64,000 bases of DNA from BOG-908 sp964242115 (GCA_964242115.1 CAXSZX010000005.1:124001-188000); one strand, 5' to 3'; positions 8,575-18,412 are shown, counted from the stretch's first letter. A program made the numbers and translations. Notes: generated from the letters alone by a model not told the origin.

Positions 8575-11443
8575 ACGCCAAAGCTGCTGCTACTGCCTTG
8601 GTTAAGTTGGAGAGGCTGGTGGCCACGTCGGCGCCCAGGTGGACGCGCAGGGCGCGGCGGCCACGCTCTGCCAGCACACCGAAGTCGCCGCGTGCCTGTG
8701 CGGCTTTCACCACGCTGAACGTGTAGCCTTCGCCAGGGACCTTCAAGTCGGCGCGGTCGTCTGCGGTGATCTGCAGGAACACGCCGCTGTTCGGGCCGCC
8801 CTTGTAGGCTTGGCCGGTCGAGTGCAGGAAACGCGGACCGAACTCTGCGGCGACAGCAAGCTTCGTATGATCCCGGATCAGCAAGCGTAACTTCTGCACC
8901 TGCGCAATGTGCTCCGGATCGCGCTCCACATACGCCAGCACGCCGACATAGTCACCCGCGTGTGCCCGTGCGAAATGCGCCCGCAAAACCTCAACCAGGT
9001 TTCCGCCCTTCAGCGCGGACGCGTTCTTCTCGTCGGCGAACAGCTTCACGCCGTCGAAACTTGCGAACGGCGACTCGTCCGGCAACTTGCCGGATTTTCC
9101 CGCTTCGTCCGTCAGCTCGCGCGTTTTGACCTTGCTCGCCTCGACGTCCGGCTGGTCGAACGCGTCGATGCCGATGATGCTGCCGGCCACCGCCGTTGCG
9201 AACTCCCAGAGGAAGAACTGTTGGCCGAGCTCCAGGTGACCGTTCAACGCGACGCGCACTACCGGCTGGCCTGCTTTTTCCAGCGCAGCCACCGCCGCGT
9301 CCTGCGTCGCATCCGACGCGTCGTCTGCGTGCAGGTAGGCAAACAGCCTGTCTTGGCCGTACATGTCCGGCGCAGCAAGCGTTTCGCCGTCGATCGGGAT
9401 CAGGCCTCGGCCCAGCTTGCCTGTGCTCTCGGCGATCAGCTGCTCCAGCCAGGCGCCCAGGTCGGCAATACCCGGGGAGGCGATGATCGTCACCTTGTCG
9501 TGGCCGGCCTTCTGCGCCTCTCCCATGATGGCGCCAAGCACCACGCCGGGATTGGCCTCAGGTGGCGTGCCGGCGGAACAGGAATGCACCATGCGCATCG
9601 TCGCGCGCAGGAAACCGCGCACGTCGATGCCGATCGCTGCAGCCGGCACCATGCCGAAGTTGGAAAGCACCGAGTAGCGGCCACCGATCTCCGGGTTGCC
9701 GTAGAAGATCTTACGGAAACGGTCGCCTTCGGCGACTTTCTGCATGTGGCTGCCAGGGTCGGTGATCGCCACGAAGTGCTGGCCGGCCGCCTCCGCCCCT
9801 ACCGCCTCCTGCATGCGCGCCCAGAAATACGCTTTCAGGATGTTCGGCTCCAGCGTACCGCCGGACTTGCTCGAGACGATCACCAGAGTCTTGGTCAGGT
9901 CTACGGCATTTTCAAACGTCTTGATCTGCTGCGGGTCGGTGCTGTCCAGCACGTGCAGCTTCGGCCAGCCGGCACGCTGGCCAAACGTCAGGCCGAACAC
10001 CTCCGGTCCCAGGCTGGAACCCCCCATGCCTAGGAGTAGGACGTGTTCGAATTTCATGTTTTGCACGTCGCGCGCGAAGGCTTCCAATTCGTCCACGTGA
10101 GCGAGCCGGTCGTCAACGATGTCGAGCCAAGCAAGCCACTTGGCTTCCGGACCGCCGGTCCACAGCGAGGCGTCGCGTGCCCACAGCTTGCGCACCGCAC
10201 CGCCCTTGCGCCAGTTCTCCAGCGTTGCGTCGACCGACTTGTCCAACGCTTCGGGCAGGCTGTAATGCAGGCTGGAGATGCTGCTACCGAGCAGGTTGGC
10301 GCGTTTCTTGGCCACCGCGAGCAGCAGTGCATCCGCCGCATCGGCGAACAGCTTCACACCGTCTTCCACCAGATGCTTGGTCACACCTGACAAGTCGAGG
10401 CCGAGGCGCTCGACCTCCGCCATCACGTGACGCGCTTCGTCGAGGTTTTCCGTCAACGACGCGCGGACGTGACCGTGGTCACGGAACGCGTCCATCGTCG
10501 CCGGCGGGATAGTGTCGACCGTGTCGCGGCCGATCAGCTCCTCGACGTAAAGCACGTCGCTGTAGGCCTTGTCTTTCACGCCGGTGCTGGCCCAGAGCAG
10601 GCGCTGCGGGTTGGCGCCTGCGGCAGCTAGCTTCTTCCAGCGATCGCTGGCCACCATCTCCTGATACCAGACGTATGCCATCTTGGCATTGGCGATCGCC
10701 ACCTTGCCGCGCAAGGCGCGCAGGGCATCAGCGTCCTTGTCGCCGGCGGCGACGCGCTCGTCGATTTTCTTGTCAATCTGTGCGTCGATGCGGCTGACGA
10801 AGAAGCTCGCGACGCTGGAGAGCCGGCTGGTATCCGCACCTTTGGCGTGGCGCGCTTCCAGTCCGGCGATATAGGATTCGGCGACTGCCTTGTAGGCGTC
10901 CTGCGAGAACAGCAACGTAACGTTGATGTTGATGCCCTCTTCGATCAGCGTGCGGATTGCCGGCACGCATTCCGGCGTACCCGGCACCTTCACCATCAGG
11001 TTCGGGCGGTCCACCCATTTGTGCAGGCGGCGCGCTTCCGTCACCGTGTCCTGTTCGCGCAGAGCGAGGTAAGGCGAGACCTCGAGGCTGACAAAACCGT
11101 CGAGCCCCTGCGTGCGCTCGAAGACCGGCCTCAGCACGTCGGCTACGTGCTGAATGTCGGCCACCGCCATCGTCTCGTAGATGTCCTGCGCGTCGTGCTC
11201 ACCGCCCGCGGCGAGTTGCTTGAACTGCTCGTCGTAGTCGGTGCCCGAGCCCATCGCCTTTTCGAAGATCGATGGGTTGGAGGTGACGCCGCCTAGCCCG
11301 TCGGTCTCGACCAGCTTCTGCAGGCTGCCGTCGAGGATGAAGCTGCGGCGTACGAAGTCCAGCCAGGGCGACTGGCCTTCCTTGAGCAATTGCTTGACCG
11401 GGTTTGCCTGGGTGTGCGTCGAGGGATTGGCGACGGTGTCCAT
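8573..11443 (-). CDS. tal-pgi: Bifunctional transaldolase / glucose-6-phosphate isomerase
   Basis: Fusion of transaldolase (about residues 1-370) and phosphoglucose isomerase (about 385-950) in a 956-residue cytoplasmic protein. The transaldolase part shows GGVTSNPSIFEK near the N-terminus and NLMVKVPGTPE with the Schiff-base lysine. The isomerase part shows LLGMGGSSLGPEVF, VSSKSGGTLE and a C-terminal lysine-containing AYKGGP segment. This fusion is known from acetic acid bacteria and some other lineages, and it links the non-oxidative pentose branch to fructose/glucose 6-phosphate. GAGGAG lies just upstream of ATG 11443. The gap to upstream tkt is filled by a family 1 repeat. Confidence 0.96.
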   Translation of the reverse strand: MDTVANPSTHTQANPVKQLLKEGQSPWLDFVRRSFILDGSLQKLVETDGLGGVTSNPSIFEKAMGSGTDYDEQFKQLAAGGEHDAQDIYETMAVADIQHVADVLRPVFERTQGLDGFVSLEVSPYLALREQDTVTEARRLHKWVDRPNLMVKVPGTPECVPAIRTLIEEGININVTLLFSQDAYKAVAESYIAGLEARHAKGADTSRLSSVASFFVSRIDAQIDKKIDERVAAGDKDADALRALRGKVAIANAKMAYVWYQEMVASDRWKKLAAAGANPQRLLWASTGVKDKAYSDVLYVEELIGRDTVDTIPPATMDAFRDHGHVRASLTENLDEARHVMAEVERLGLDLSGVTKHLVEDGVKLFADAADALLLAVAKKRANLLGSSISSLHYSLPEALDKSVDATLENWRKGGAVRKLWARDASLWTGGPEAKWLAWLDIVDDRLAHVDELEAFARDVQNMKFEHVLLLGMGGSSLGPEVFGLTFGQRAGWPKLHVLDSTDPQQIKTFENAVDLTKTLVIVSSKSGGTLEPNILKAYFWARMQEAVGAEAAGQHFVAITDPGSHMQKVAEGDRFRKIFYGNPEIGGRYSVLSNFGMVPAAAIGIDVRGFLRATMRMVHSCSAGTPPEANPGVVLGAIMGEAQKAGHDKVTIIASPGIADLGAWLEQLIAESTGKLGRGLIPIDGETLAAPDMYGQDRLFAYLHADDASDATQDAAVAALEKAGQPVVRVALNGHLELGQQFFLWEFATAVAGSIIGIDAFDQPDVEASKVKTRELTDEAGKSGKLPDESPFASFDGVKLFADEKNASALKGGNLVEVLRAHFARAHAGDYVGVLAYVERDPEHIAQVQKLRLLIRDHTKLAVAAEFGPRFLHSTGQAYKGGPNSGVFLQITADDRADLKVPGEGYTFSVVKAAQARGDFGVLAERGRRALRVHLGADVATSLSNLTKAVAAALA

Positions 11444-11460
11444 GGCTGAAACTCCTCAAA

Positions 11461-11584
11461 GAAGCGGTTCTTTTTTAAGAAGAACCAAAACTTTCGTCTC
11501 TTGGGTACTCGTCGGTCGAAAGGTCCGCGACAGCGAGAGCAAAAGCTTTTTGCTTCTCTTTCTCGAAAAAGAAGCGCTTGCTTC
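11461..11584. repeat. Family 1 element, full copy, orientation B
   Basis: Left GGTTCTTTTTT / AAGAAGAACC, centre GGTCCGCGACAGCG, right CTTCTCTTTCTCGAAAAAGAAG. It fills the gap between tal-pgi (start 11443) and tkt (stop 11585); its right edge touches the tkt stop codon. Confidence 0.88.
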
Positions 11585-13675
11585 CTACTTCCCGTGCCGC
11601 GCCTGCTTCCGCGCCGCTTCCGCCACCGCATCCGGCGTAAACCCGAACTTTTTCAGCAACGCAGCCAGCGGCGCCGACGCACCAAAAGTATGCATGCCGA
11701 TGGCCGCCCCGCTGAAGCCGACGTAGCGGTCCCAACCGACGGTGGAACCCTGCTCCACCGAAACGCGCGCCGTGATGTGCGGCGGCAGCACGGCGTTGCG
11801 ATACTCCGCAGGCTGGTCCTCGAACAACTCCCAGCTCGGGAAACTCACCACACGGGCGCGAATGCCCTCGGCTGTCAGCGTCTCGTAGGCACCAACCACC
11901 AGGTTCAGCTCCGTGCCTGTCGCCATCAGGATGACTTCCGGCTCGCCGCCTTGCGGCGGGTCCGCCAGCACGTAGGCGCCGTGCTTTACGCCGGCGGCGG
12001 AGGCGTATTTCGAGCGGTCGATCGTGGGCATCGCCTGGCGCGAGAGGGCCAGGCAGGTGGGCTGCTCCTTCAGCGTCATGACGTGGCGCCAGGCTTCGGC
12101 CACCTCGTTGGCGTCCCCAGGGCGCAGCACGATCATGCCGGGGATGGAGCGTAACGAGACGAGCTGCTCGATCGGCTGGTGGGTGGGGCCGTCCTCGCCG
12201 ACGCCGATGCTGTCGTGCGTGAAGATGTAGACGACCGGCAGCTCCATGATGGCGGAGAGCCGGATCGGCGGCTTCATGTAGTCGGAAAATATCAGGAAGC
12301 CGGAGCCGTAGGAGCGCAGCGCGGACAAAGCGAGGCCGTTGCAGATGCTGCCCATCGCGTGTTCGCGGATGCCGAAATGCAGGTTGCGGCCGCCGTAGTC
12401 GTCGGCTTCGAAGCTGCCGGCGCCATCGAACGTCATGTTGCTCTTGGTGGACGGTGCGAGGTCCGCGGCGCCGCCGATCATCCACGGCACACGCGGCGCG
12501 ATGGCGTTGAGCACCTTCTGCGAGGAGTCGCGCGAGGCCAGGCCCTTCGCGTCGGCGGGGAAGGTCGGGATGTCGCGGTCCCAGCCATCCGGCAGGGTGT
12601 GCTGGTTCATCATCTCCAGCTCGGCGGCGAGCTCGGGGAACTCCTTCTTGTAGCCGTCCAGCAGCTTCACCCAGGCAGCGTGCATGTCGCCGCCGCGCTT
12701 GCCGATGCCGGCGCTGAAATGCTCGTAGACACCGTCCGGCACCAGGAACGAGGAGTCTTCCGGCCAGCCATAGGCGCGCTTGGCGCCGCGGATCTCCTCC
12801 TCGCCCAGCGGCTCGCCATGCGCCTTGTTGGTGCCGGCCTTCTTCGGCGCGCCGTAGCCGATGATGCTGTGCACCTGGATGAAGCTCGGCCGGTCGGTGG
12901 TCGCCTTTGCCTCAGCCAGCGCGTGGGTCATCGCCTCAAGGTCGTTGGCGTCTTCAACGTGTTGCACGTGCCAGCCATAGGCGGCAAAACGGGCGGCGAC
13001 GTCCTCGTCGAAAGCGAGGTCGGTGCCGCCCTCGATGGTGATGTGGTTACTATCGTAGATCCAAGTGAGGTTGCCGAGGCGCAGGTGCGCCGCAATCGAG
13101 GCGGCCTCGCTGCTGACGCCCTCCATCATGTCGCCGTCGCCGGCCATTACGTAAACATGATGGTTGAACAGCTCGTAGCCCGGCTTGTTGTAGCGGCTGG
13201 CCAGGAACTTCTCCGCCATCGCCAGGCCGACGGAGTTGCCGCAGCCCTGGCCGAGCGGTCCGGTGGTGGTCTCCACACCCGACGTCATGCGGTATTCAGG
13301 GTGGCCGGGGGTCTTGCTGTCCATCTGCCGGAACTGCTTGAGGTCGTCGAGCGTGAGTGCCGGCGCGTTGCGGTTCTCGTGCTCGTTGACGGCGCGGGTG
13401 CCGGTCAGGTGGATCAGCGAGTACAGCAGCATCGACGCGTGGCCGACGGAGAGCACGAAGCGGTCGCGGTTCGGCCAGGAGGGCTCGGCGGGGTCGAAGT
13501 TCAGGAAGTGCTGCCAAAGCGTGTAGGCCACCGGCGCCAATGCCATCGGCGTGCCGGGGTGACCGGAATTAGCCTTCTGCACCGCGTCCATTGCCAAAGT
13601 GCGAATGGTGTTGATGCAGAGGAGATCGATGTCTCCATGCTTCTGCGACGCTTCCATAGTGGCAGATGCTGACAT
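11585..13675 (-). CDS. tkt: Transketolase
   Basis: Thiamine-diphosphate enzyme transferring two-carbon ketol groups between sugar phosphates. The protein is 696 residues. Motifs: SGHPGTPM (37-44), the diphosphate-binding GDGDMMEGVSSEA, the Mg/TPP segment ending in DSNHITIEG, and the pyrimidine domain GIREHAMG. ATG at 13675 is chosen because it is preceded by AGGGGAAGG at proper spacing and gives the usual N-terminus. The open frame reaching 13843 would add 56 residues without family support. It is the first gene of the pentose phosphate operon. Confidence 0.96.
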   Translation of the reverse strand: MSASATMEASQKHGDIDLLCINTIRTLAMDAVQKANSGHPGTPMALAPVAYTLWQHFLNFDPAEPSWPNRDRFVLSVGHASMLLYSLIHLTGTRAVNEHENRNAPALTLDDLKQFRQMDSKTPGHPEYRMTSGVETTTGPLGQGCGNSVGLAMAEKFLASRYNKPGYELFNHHVYVMAGDGDMMEGVSSEAASIAAHLRLGNLTWIYDSNHITIEGGTDLAFDEDVAARFAAYGWHVQHVEDANDLEAMTHALAEAKATTDRPSFIQVHSIIGYGAPKKAGTNKAHGEPLGEEEIRGAKRAYGWPEDSSFLVPDGVYEHFSAGIGKRGGDMHAAWVKLLDGYKKEFPELAAELEMMNQHTLPDGWDRDIPTFPADAKGLASRDSSQKVLNAIAPRVPWMIGGAADLAPSTKSNMTFDGAGSFEADDYGGRNLHFGIREHAMGSICNGLALSALRSYGSGFLIFSDYMKPPIRLSAIMELPVVYIFTHDSIGVGEDGPTHQPIEQLVSLRSIPGMIVLRPGDANEVAEAWRHVMTLKEQPTCLALSRQAMPTIDRSKYASAAGVKHGAYVLADPPQGGEPEVILMATGTELNLVVGAYETLTAEGIRARVVSFPSWELFEDQPAEYRNAVLPPHITARVSVEQGSTVGWDRYVGFSGAAIGMHTFGASAPLAALLKKFGFTPDAVAEAARKQARHGK

Positions 13676-13837
13676 GGTTGGCCTTCCCCTGACTGCCGCG
13701 CCATGTCGACGCGCCTGCCACCGCGCAGTTCCCGTTATTGCGAGAAGGGCTGCGCTGCTCTGACGGAGGGTGAGAGGCGTTGACTCTCGGCGGGCCAATA
13801 CAGCATCGAAAGAAGCCGATGCCATTTGCGCGCAAGA

Positions 13838-13980
13838 AAGCAAGCAAGCGGTTCTTTTTTGAAAAAAAGAACCAAAAAACTTTTGTCTTTTGAGCGAGGC
13901 TCTCCAGAACTACGGCGCGAAAGCCGGCGCAAAAGTTTTTTGCTTCTTTTTTTCAAAAAAGAAGGTTTTTGCTTGCTTTC
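13838..13980. repeat. Family 1 element, full copy, orientation B
   Basis: Left GGTTCTTTTTT / AAAAAAAGAACC; right CTTCTTTTTTT / AAAAAAGAAG. The centre is diverged (GGCGCGAAAGCCGGC). It lies between the tkt promoter region and the stop codon of the radical SAM gene, which it touches. Confidence 0.88.
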
Positions 13981-15130
13981 AAAACAGCGAAAGCTGCGGC
14001 ATTGCCTGCGTAGGCCCGCCCGGCACCAGGAAATGCCGCGTTTCCAGCCCGCTCCGTTCCTCGAACCCCAGCTTGCGCGCCGCCCGCTCGAACCGCTTGC
14101 CCAGCAACTCGGCATAAGCCCCCTGCCCGTTGAAGCGCTGGCCGTAAGTGCTGTCGTTCAGCGCGCCGCCGCGGGTCTCGCGCACCAGGCTCAGCACGTG
14201 GCGGGCACGGTCCGGGTAGTGGGCGGCCAGCCAGGTCTCGAACATCTCGCGCAGTTCGTGCGGCAGGCGCAGCAGCACGTAGCCGGCGTGGCGCGCGCCG
14301 GCGCGGGCGGCGCGTTCCAAAATGCGCTCCAGTTCGGCGTCGTTGAGGCCCGGGATCATCGGCGCGGCCAGCACCGCGGCCGGCACGCCGGCCTGGCTCA
14401 GCGCGGCCACCGCGGCCAGGCGCCGCTCCGGCGTGGCTGCACGCGGCTCCATGCGGCGGGCCAGGGTCGCGTCCAGGGTAGTGACCGAGAGGAACACGCG
14501 GACCAGGTTGCGCGCGGCTAAACGTTGCAGCACGTCGAGGTCGCGCAGCACGCCGGCGGATTTGGTGACGATGCTGACCGGGTGGCCGAAACGCTCGAGC
14601 ACCTCGAGCACCGAGCGGGTGAGCTTCAGCGTGCGCTCCACCGGCTGGTAGGGGTCGGTGTTGGAGCCGAGCGCCATCGGCTTGCAGACATAGGCGGGCT
14701 TGCGCAGCTCGCGCTCCAGCAGGCTGGCGACGTCCGGCTTGAAGGTCAGCCTGGTCTCGAAATCCAGGCCGGCGGAGTAGCCGAGATAGGCGTGCGTGGG
14801 CCTGGCGTAGCAGTAGACGCAGCCATGCTCGCAGCCGCGATAGGGGTTCACCGCGCGGTCGAAACCGATGTCGGGCGAGGTGTTCCAGGAAATGACCGAG
14901 CGGCTGGTGTCGCGCGTCAGCGTGGTTGGCAGTGGCGGCAGGTCGGCGAGCCCGTCCAGCGTCGCCCAGCCGTCGTCGAACGGCTCGACGTCGCGCGCCT
15001 CGAACCGGTTGGCGGGGTTGGACAGCGCGCCGCGGCCACGCAGGGTGCCGGACAGGCGCGCGTTGGTGAGGGGGGCGGAGGTGCTGATGTTGACGGCGCG
15101 GTCCGGCGACGGGCGTGCTGCAAGCTGCAT
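13979..15130 (-). CDS. PA0069-family radical SAM protein
   Basis: 383-residue radical S-adenosylmethionine protein of the PA0069/SplB-like group. The cluster-binding motif is C-x3-C-x2-C at C100, C104 and C107 (GCEHGCVYCYARP). The flanking block NPYRGCEHGC and the downstream KPMALGSNTDPYQPVE segment are characteristic of this family, whose reaction is not established. ATG at 15130 is the only reasonable start. A half family 1 repeat lies upstream and a full copy abuts its stop. Confidence 0.9.
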   Translation of the reverse strand: MQLAARPSPDRAVNISTSAPLTNARLSGTLRGRGALSNPANRFEARDVEPFDDGWATLDGLADLPPLPTTLTRDTSRSVISWNTSPDIGFDRAVNPYRGCEHGCVYCYARPTHAYLGYSAGLDFETRLTFKPDVASLLERELRKPAYVCKPMALGSNTDPYQPVERTLKLTRSVLEVLERFGHPVSIVTKSAGVLRDLDVLQRLAARNLVRVFLSVTTLDATLARRMEPRAATPERRLAAVAALSQAGVPAAVLAAPMIPGLNDAELERILERAARAGARHAGYVLLRLPHELREMFETWLAAHYPDRARHVLSLVRETRGGALNDSTYGQRFNGQGAYAELLGKRFERAARKLGFEERSGLETRHFLVPGGPTQAMPQLSLF

Positions 15131-15216
15131 CTCGGGTTCTCGCTTCGTTCCTGCGCAGATTGGGTGCGGGGGCGGGGCAAGTCAAGAACGAAATGGGAAC
15201 TGTTCACGTGGTGAAA

Positions 15217-15304
15217 GGCAAGGCAAGCGGTTCTTTTTTGAAAAAAAGAACCAAAAAACTTTTGTTTCCTTGGGCGCGCGCTGTGGAAATGCCGCGACAG
15301 TAGG
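15217..15304. repeat. Family 1 element, left half, orientation B
   Basis: GGTTCTTTTTT / AAAAAAAGAACC hairpin, A-tract, then GCGCGCTGTGG and CCGCGACAGTAGG. No right hairpin follows. Confidence 0.85.
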
Positions 15305-15550
15305 GCGCCAAGGCCTCGGTGCTGGTGGTGTAGGCAAGGTCTACTTTTGGTTGTCCGTCAGGGAGTAACCCTGCCGGTCGAACAACACGGCTTGTCCTGC
15401 GGCGGCGTGCTGTTTGCGCGACGCTACGGTGGCATGGCCATCATACGATCGGCTTGCCCGATGCACCGATTGCACAGGCGAGCCGATCCGCTTCCTGTTC
15501 GTAAAACACGGCTGATACTGACCGCCCTGAACCCTGACACTTTTGAAATC

Positions 15551-15692
15551 AGGCAAGAAAGGCAAGGCCTGCTTTTTTGAAAAAAAGCAGCAAAAAACTT
15601 TTGGTCCTGCTGTCGCGAAGGTTCTGCAGCGCGCGCCCAAGGGAACAAAAGTTTTTTGGTTCTTTTTTCAAAAAAAACTGCTTGCCTTGCCT
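15551..15692. repeat. Family 1 element, full copy, orientation A
   Basis: Left end AAGGCCTGC with a CTGCTTTTTT / AAAAAAAGCAG hairpin, centre CTGTCGCGAAGG, right GGTTCTTTTTTC / AAAAAAAACTG. It ends 20 bp before the stop of the metallo-hydrolase gene. Confidence 0.9.
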
Positions 15693-15711
15693 TTCATCCC
15701 CCGTGCGACCC

Positions 15712-16584
15712 TCACGCAGGCAAATAAGCCGACCCGTTTTCCGCCCGCGCCGGATGGCCCACGTAGACGCCCCGCGCAGGCACGGCCACGCTGTCGAACT
15801 CCGCCGCCAGCCGCGCCAGTCCGTCGCGCAACGCCCCACCGTGCATGGCGCGGCCGTGGCCGGTCACCGCCAGCTCCGGCTGCAGCGTCGACAGCGCCAG
15901 CACGGACGTGCGTGCCGCCGGCCAGTCCGGGGTGAAGTATTTCGGCGGCCCGTGCAGTTCGGGCGCCTGGGTGATGGCGGCGTAGGCGGATTCCTGTGCC
16001 GTGGTGACAAAGGCGTCGCCGGCCACCAGCGTGCGGTCCGCGTCGCGGAACAGCGAGACGTGGCCGGCGGCGTGTCCGGGCGTGTGCAGCCACCGCCAGC
16101 CCGGCATGGACGGCACGCTGCCGTCCTCGGGCAGCGCGTGCAGGCGGCGCTTCACGTTGACCGGGGTGCGGCGGAACAGCGGGGAGAGTGCTGCCAGCAG
16201 GCCACCGCCGACGTGTGGATCGGGCGGCGGGTAAGACGAGGTGCCGTTCAGGTAGGGCAGCTCGTGGGGGTGTGCGTAGACCGGCACGTCCCAGTGCTCG
16301 GCCAGGCTCTCGAGCGCGCCGACGTGGTCGACGTGGCCATGGGTGAGCACGATGGCTTCGGGCCGGGACGCGCCGAAACGCCGGCTTGCGGCACGCTTGA
16401 TCACGCCGCGCGTGCCCGGTAGGCCGGCGTCGATCAGCACCCAGGGCCCGCCCGGCGCGCCGGCAAACACGACGTTGACGATGGCCAGCCGCTTGTAGGC
16501 CAGGTCGGGTGCGAGCTCGATGACGCCGCCGGCGGCGGGGCGGCCGGCGATGGCGGCCGGGCCGATGGCGATCTGCTGGGCCAT
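15712..16584 (-). CDS. MBL-fold metallo-hydrolase
   Basis: 290-residue metallo-beta-lactamase-fold hydrolase. The metal-binding motif THGHVDHVGA is at 81-90 (H82, H84, D86, H87). Further ligands are in HTPGHAAGH and a later TGHGRAMHGG. The start ATG at 16584 overlaps the stop of the upstream SDR gene by one base (TGATG), so the two are co-translated. Substrate is unknown; similar proteins are glyoxalase II-like or lactonase-like. An alternative start 15 bp upstream is less likely. Confidence 0.88.
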   Translation of the reverse strand: MAQQIAIGPAAIAGRPAAGGVIELAPDLAYKRLAIVNVVFAGAPGGPWVLIDAGLPGTRGVIKRAASRRFGASRPEAIVLTHGHVDHVGALESLAEHWDVPVYAHPHELPYLNGTSSYPPPDPHVGGGLLAALSPLFRRTPVNVKRRLHALPEDGSVPSMPGWRWLHTPGHAAGHVSLFRDADRTLVAGDAFVTTAQESAYAAITQAPELHGPPKYFTPDWPAARTSVLALSTLQPELAVTGHGRAMHGGALRDGLARLAAEFDSVAVPARGVYVGHPARAENGSAYLPA

Positions 16585-17357
16585 CAGGCGCCGCCCCAAT
16601 GCATCGTCAGGCCGCCATCCATGGTCCAGGTCTGGCCGGTGACGTAGTCGCCGGTGTCAGCGGCGAGGAACAGGGCCAGGCCAGCGATCTCCTCCGGCCG
16701 GCCGGGGCGGCTCCACGGGATCGCCTGCATGCTCTGCTCGCGCTTCTTCGGGTCGTCGAGGCGGGACTGCGTCATCGGCGTGGCAATCAGCCCGGGGGCG
16801 ATGGCGTTCACGTTGATGTGGTCGGGTGCCACTTCCACCGAAAGCGAACGGACCAGCGAGTTAACCCCCGCCTTGGCCATGCCGTAGGGCGCGCTGTTCG
16901 GCGTCGGCAGGTGGCCGGCCACGGAGCCGATGACGATCAGCCGCCCGTAGCCGCCGTGGTTGCGCCGCTGGCGGACAAAGGCGCGGGCGCAGAACAGCGG
17001 GCCCTTGAGGTCGGTGTTGAGGATGAGGTCGAGCTTCTCGTCGTCCATCTCGGCGACCTGGAGCTGCTCGCCCATGCCGACGCCGGCGTTGGCGACGAGC
17101 AGGTCCGGCACGGCGAGCTCGGCCGCGACGGCGGCGAAGAAAACCTCCACGGCGGCGGCGTCGGCAACGTCGAGCTTGTAGACGGCTGCCTTGCGGCCGG
17201 CCTGTTCGACCATTTGCTGGGTGGTGCGGGCACCATCCTGGTCGGTGTGGTAGGTGATGGCGACGTTGGCACCCGCTTCGGCGAACAACCGGGCGGTCGC
17301 CTGGCCGATGCCGGAATCCGCGCCGGTGACGATGGCGGTCTTGCCTGCCAGCTGCAT
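16584..17357 (-). CDS. SDR family oxidoreductase (glucose 1-dehydrogenase-like)
   Basis: 257-residue classical short-chain dehydrogenase. The cofactor loop TGADSGIG is at 11-18, NAG at 90-92, the catalytic S145-Y158-K162 triad lies in GSVAGH...YGMAK, and the C-terminal block ends DGGLTMHWGG. The overall pattern is closest to glucose 1-dehydrogenase or 3-oxoacyl-reductase-like enzymes. ATG at 17357 is chosen; longer in-frame extensions read through a family 1 half repeat. It is coupled to the following metallo-hydrolase. Confidence 0.88.
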   Translation of the reverse strand: MQLAGKTAIVTGADSGIGQATARLFAEAGANVAITYHTDQDGARTTQQMVEQAGRKAAVYKLDVADAAAVEVFFAAVAAELAVPDLLVANAGVGMGEQLQVAEMDDEKLDLILNTDLKGPLFCARAFVRQRRNHGGYGRLIVIGSVAGHLPTPNSAPYGMAKAGVNSLVRSLSVEVAPDHINVNAIAPGLIATPMTQSRLDDPKKREQSMQAIPWSRPGRPEEIAGLALFLAADTGDYVTGQTWTMDGGLTMHWGGA

Positions 17358-17921
17358 GTGTTCTGTCCCTGAGGGTTGCGGGGACGCAATGCGCGCGTCG
17401 GCGTGCGGTTTGGCGGCACGCTGTGTTTTGAAGACAGGAAGCAAGTCCTTCTTTTTCGAGAAAAAGAAGCAAAAGCTTTTATCCCGGCTGTCGCGCACTT
17501 CTCGGCGACTATTAGTCAAGCGAGCTTGGTTACTACAGAACTTTCAGTGCTTTCTCACCGTTGCACGCCTTTCGCTTGTTCAATGGAGGCTCTTCGTCTG
17601 CTGGCTGGCTAAGAGGTTGCAAAGCGCTCGGTGTAGGCGGTGGCCTGGGCAGGCCAGGCAAGCGAACGATCATCGCATCCGAGGGCGGCTATCGCCGCGA
17701 GACTTCAACTCGCATATTTTCAGAAGAAACCACGTGCTTGCTTCTGAGCACGTGCGTGTGACACCCGCATGTTTTATGCGCGCACTACGTGTATTCGCCT
17801 TGCCAGCGGCTGAAACCTGCTGGCATATACGCGGCTCGCCGCCGGCGTCCTCTGCGTGTGCACGCCAACCCCTTGCCGGGGTTATGCCTGTTGGTGCCGG
17901 CAGGATCCAGGAGTGTCTCTC
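17358..17921. other. Divergent intergenic region
   Basis: 560 bp between divergent genes. A half family 1 element lies at 17439-17507. The remaining 410 bp has GC content lower than its surroundings and a small GGCCTGGGCAGGCC hairpin near 17642. No protein, tRNA or known riboswitch was recognised. Promoters of both flanking genes should lie here. Confidence 0.5.
17439..17507. repeat. Family 1 element, left half, orientation A
   Basis: CTTCTTTTTCGAGAAAAAG hairpin, then a short A-tract and CTGTCGCGC. The right hairpin is missing. It lies between divergently transcribed genes. Confidence 0.82.
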
Positions 17922-18347
17922 GTGTCTCAGCCGTCGTTGCGAATCACTCACTTCGATGCACGCCAGCCACCGGGCGACTACGTGTTTGACGTCTGGAACC
18001 CGCTCGAGAACAACTACGAGACCGTCGAGACGTTCGAGGACGGCATGGAGCGCGTGCAGCGTCTGGCCCAGGTGGTCCGCGAGATGTGGGTCTCGAAAGA
18101 CGCGGCGCTCGGCTCACTGCAAAGCCCGCCGGTGCCGGAGCCAAACACCGAGTTTGCCGAGTTCCGGGTGACTGCGCAGGCCCAGCGCAGCTACGACATA
18201 CGCAGCTTCGACAGCCCCGAGTGGAGCCACTTCCGCGGCTACATCAGCCAGGCTGCCGAGCGCATCAGCGGCGAGGTAGGCTTCGTCCTGGCCCCGTCGC
18301 TGATCCCGGCACCTCCCGCCCCCAGAGCCCAATCGAAATCTGCCTAG
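17922..18347 (+). CDS. Conserved-looking hypothetical protein, 141 aa
   Basis: Soluble 141-residue protein with no signal peptide or membrane segment and no domain I recognise. The start GTG at 17922 is preferred because AGGAG ends 9 bp upstream; another GTG at 17913 would leave no spacing. The sequence is acidic in the middle (WNPLENNYETVETFEDGME) and ends in a proline-rich tail (APSLIPAPPAPRA). Codon use matches neighbouring real genes. A half family 1 repeat follows directly. Confidence 0.75.
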   Translation: MSQPSLRITHFDARQPPGDYVFDVWNPLENNYETVETFEDGMERVQRLAQVVREMWVSKDAALGSLQSPPVPEPNTEFAEFRVTAQAQRSYDIRSFDSPEWSHFRGYISQAAERISGEVGFVLAPSLIPAPPAPRAQSKSA

Positions 18348-18352
18348 AACAA

Positions 18353-18412
18353 AACCGCGACAGCGCGCGCAAAGGCTTTTTGCTTCTTTTTCTCGAAGGA
18401 GCGCTTGTTTCC
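18353..18412. repeat. Family 1 element, right half
   Basis: CCGCGACAGCGCGC centre remnant followed by a CTTCTTTTTCTCGAAGGAG hairpin ending GCGCTTG. It separates convergent genes (hypothetical protein and ferredoxin) and could serve as a bidirectional terminator. Confidence 0.8.

Larger units (their letters stand above)
15131..15711. other. Gap with repeats only
   Basis: About 580 bp between two minus-strand genes. It holds a half and a full family 1 element. The stretch between them (15305-15550) has short open frames on both strands but no recognisable protein, no ribosome-binding site and no clear hairpin. Confidence 0.6.

Noticed and set aside
15347..15580. 77-codon plus-strand frame in the gap before the metallo-hydrolase
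   Set aside because: No ribosome-binding site or family; its end is translated repeat.
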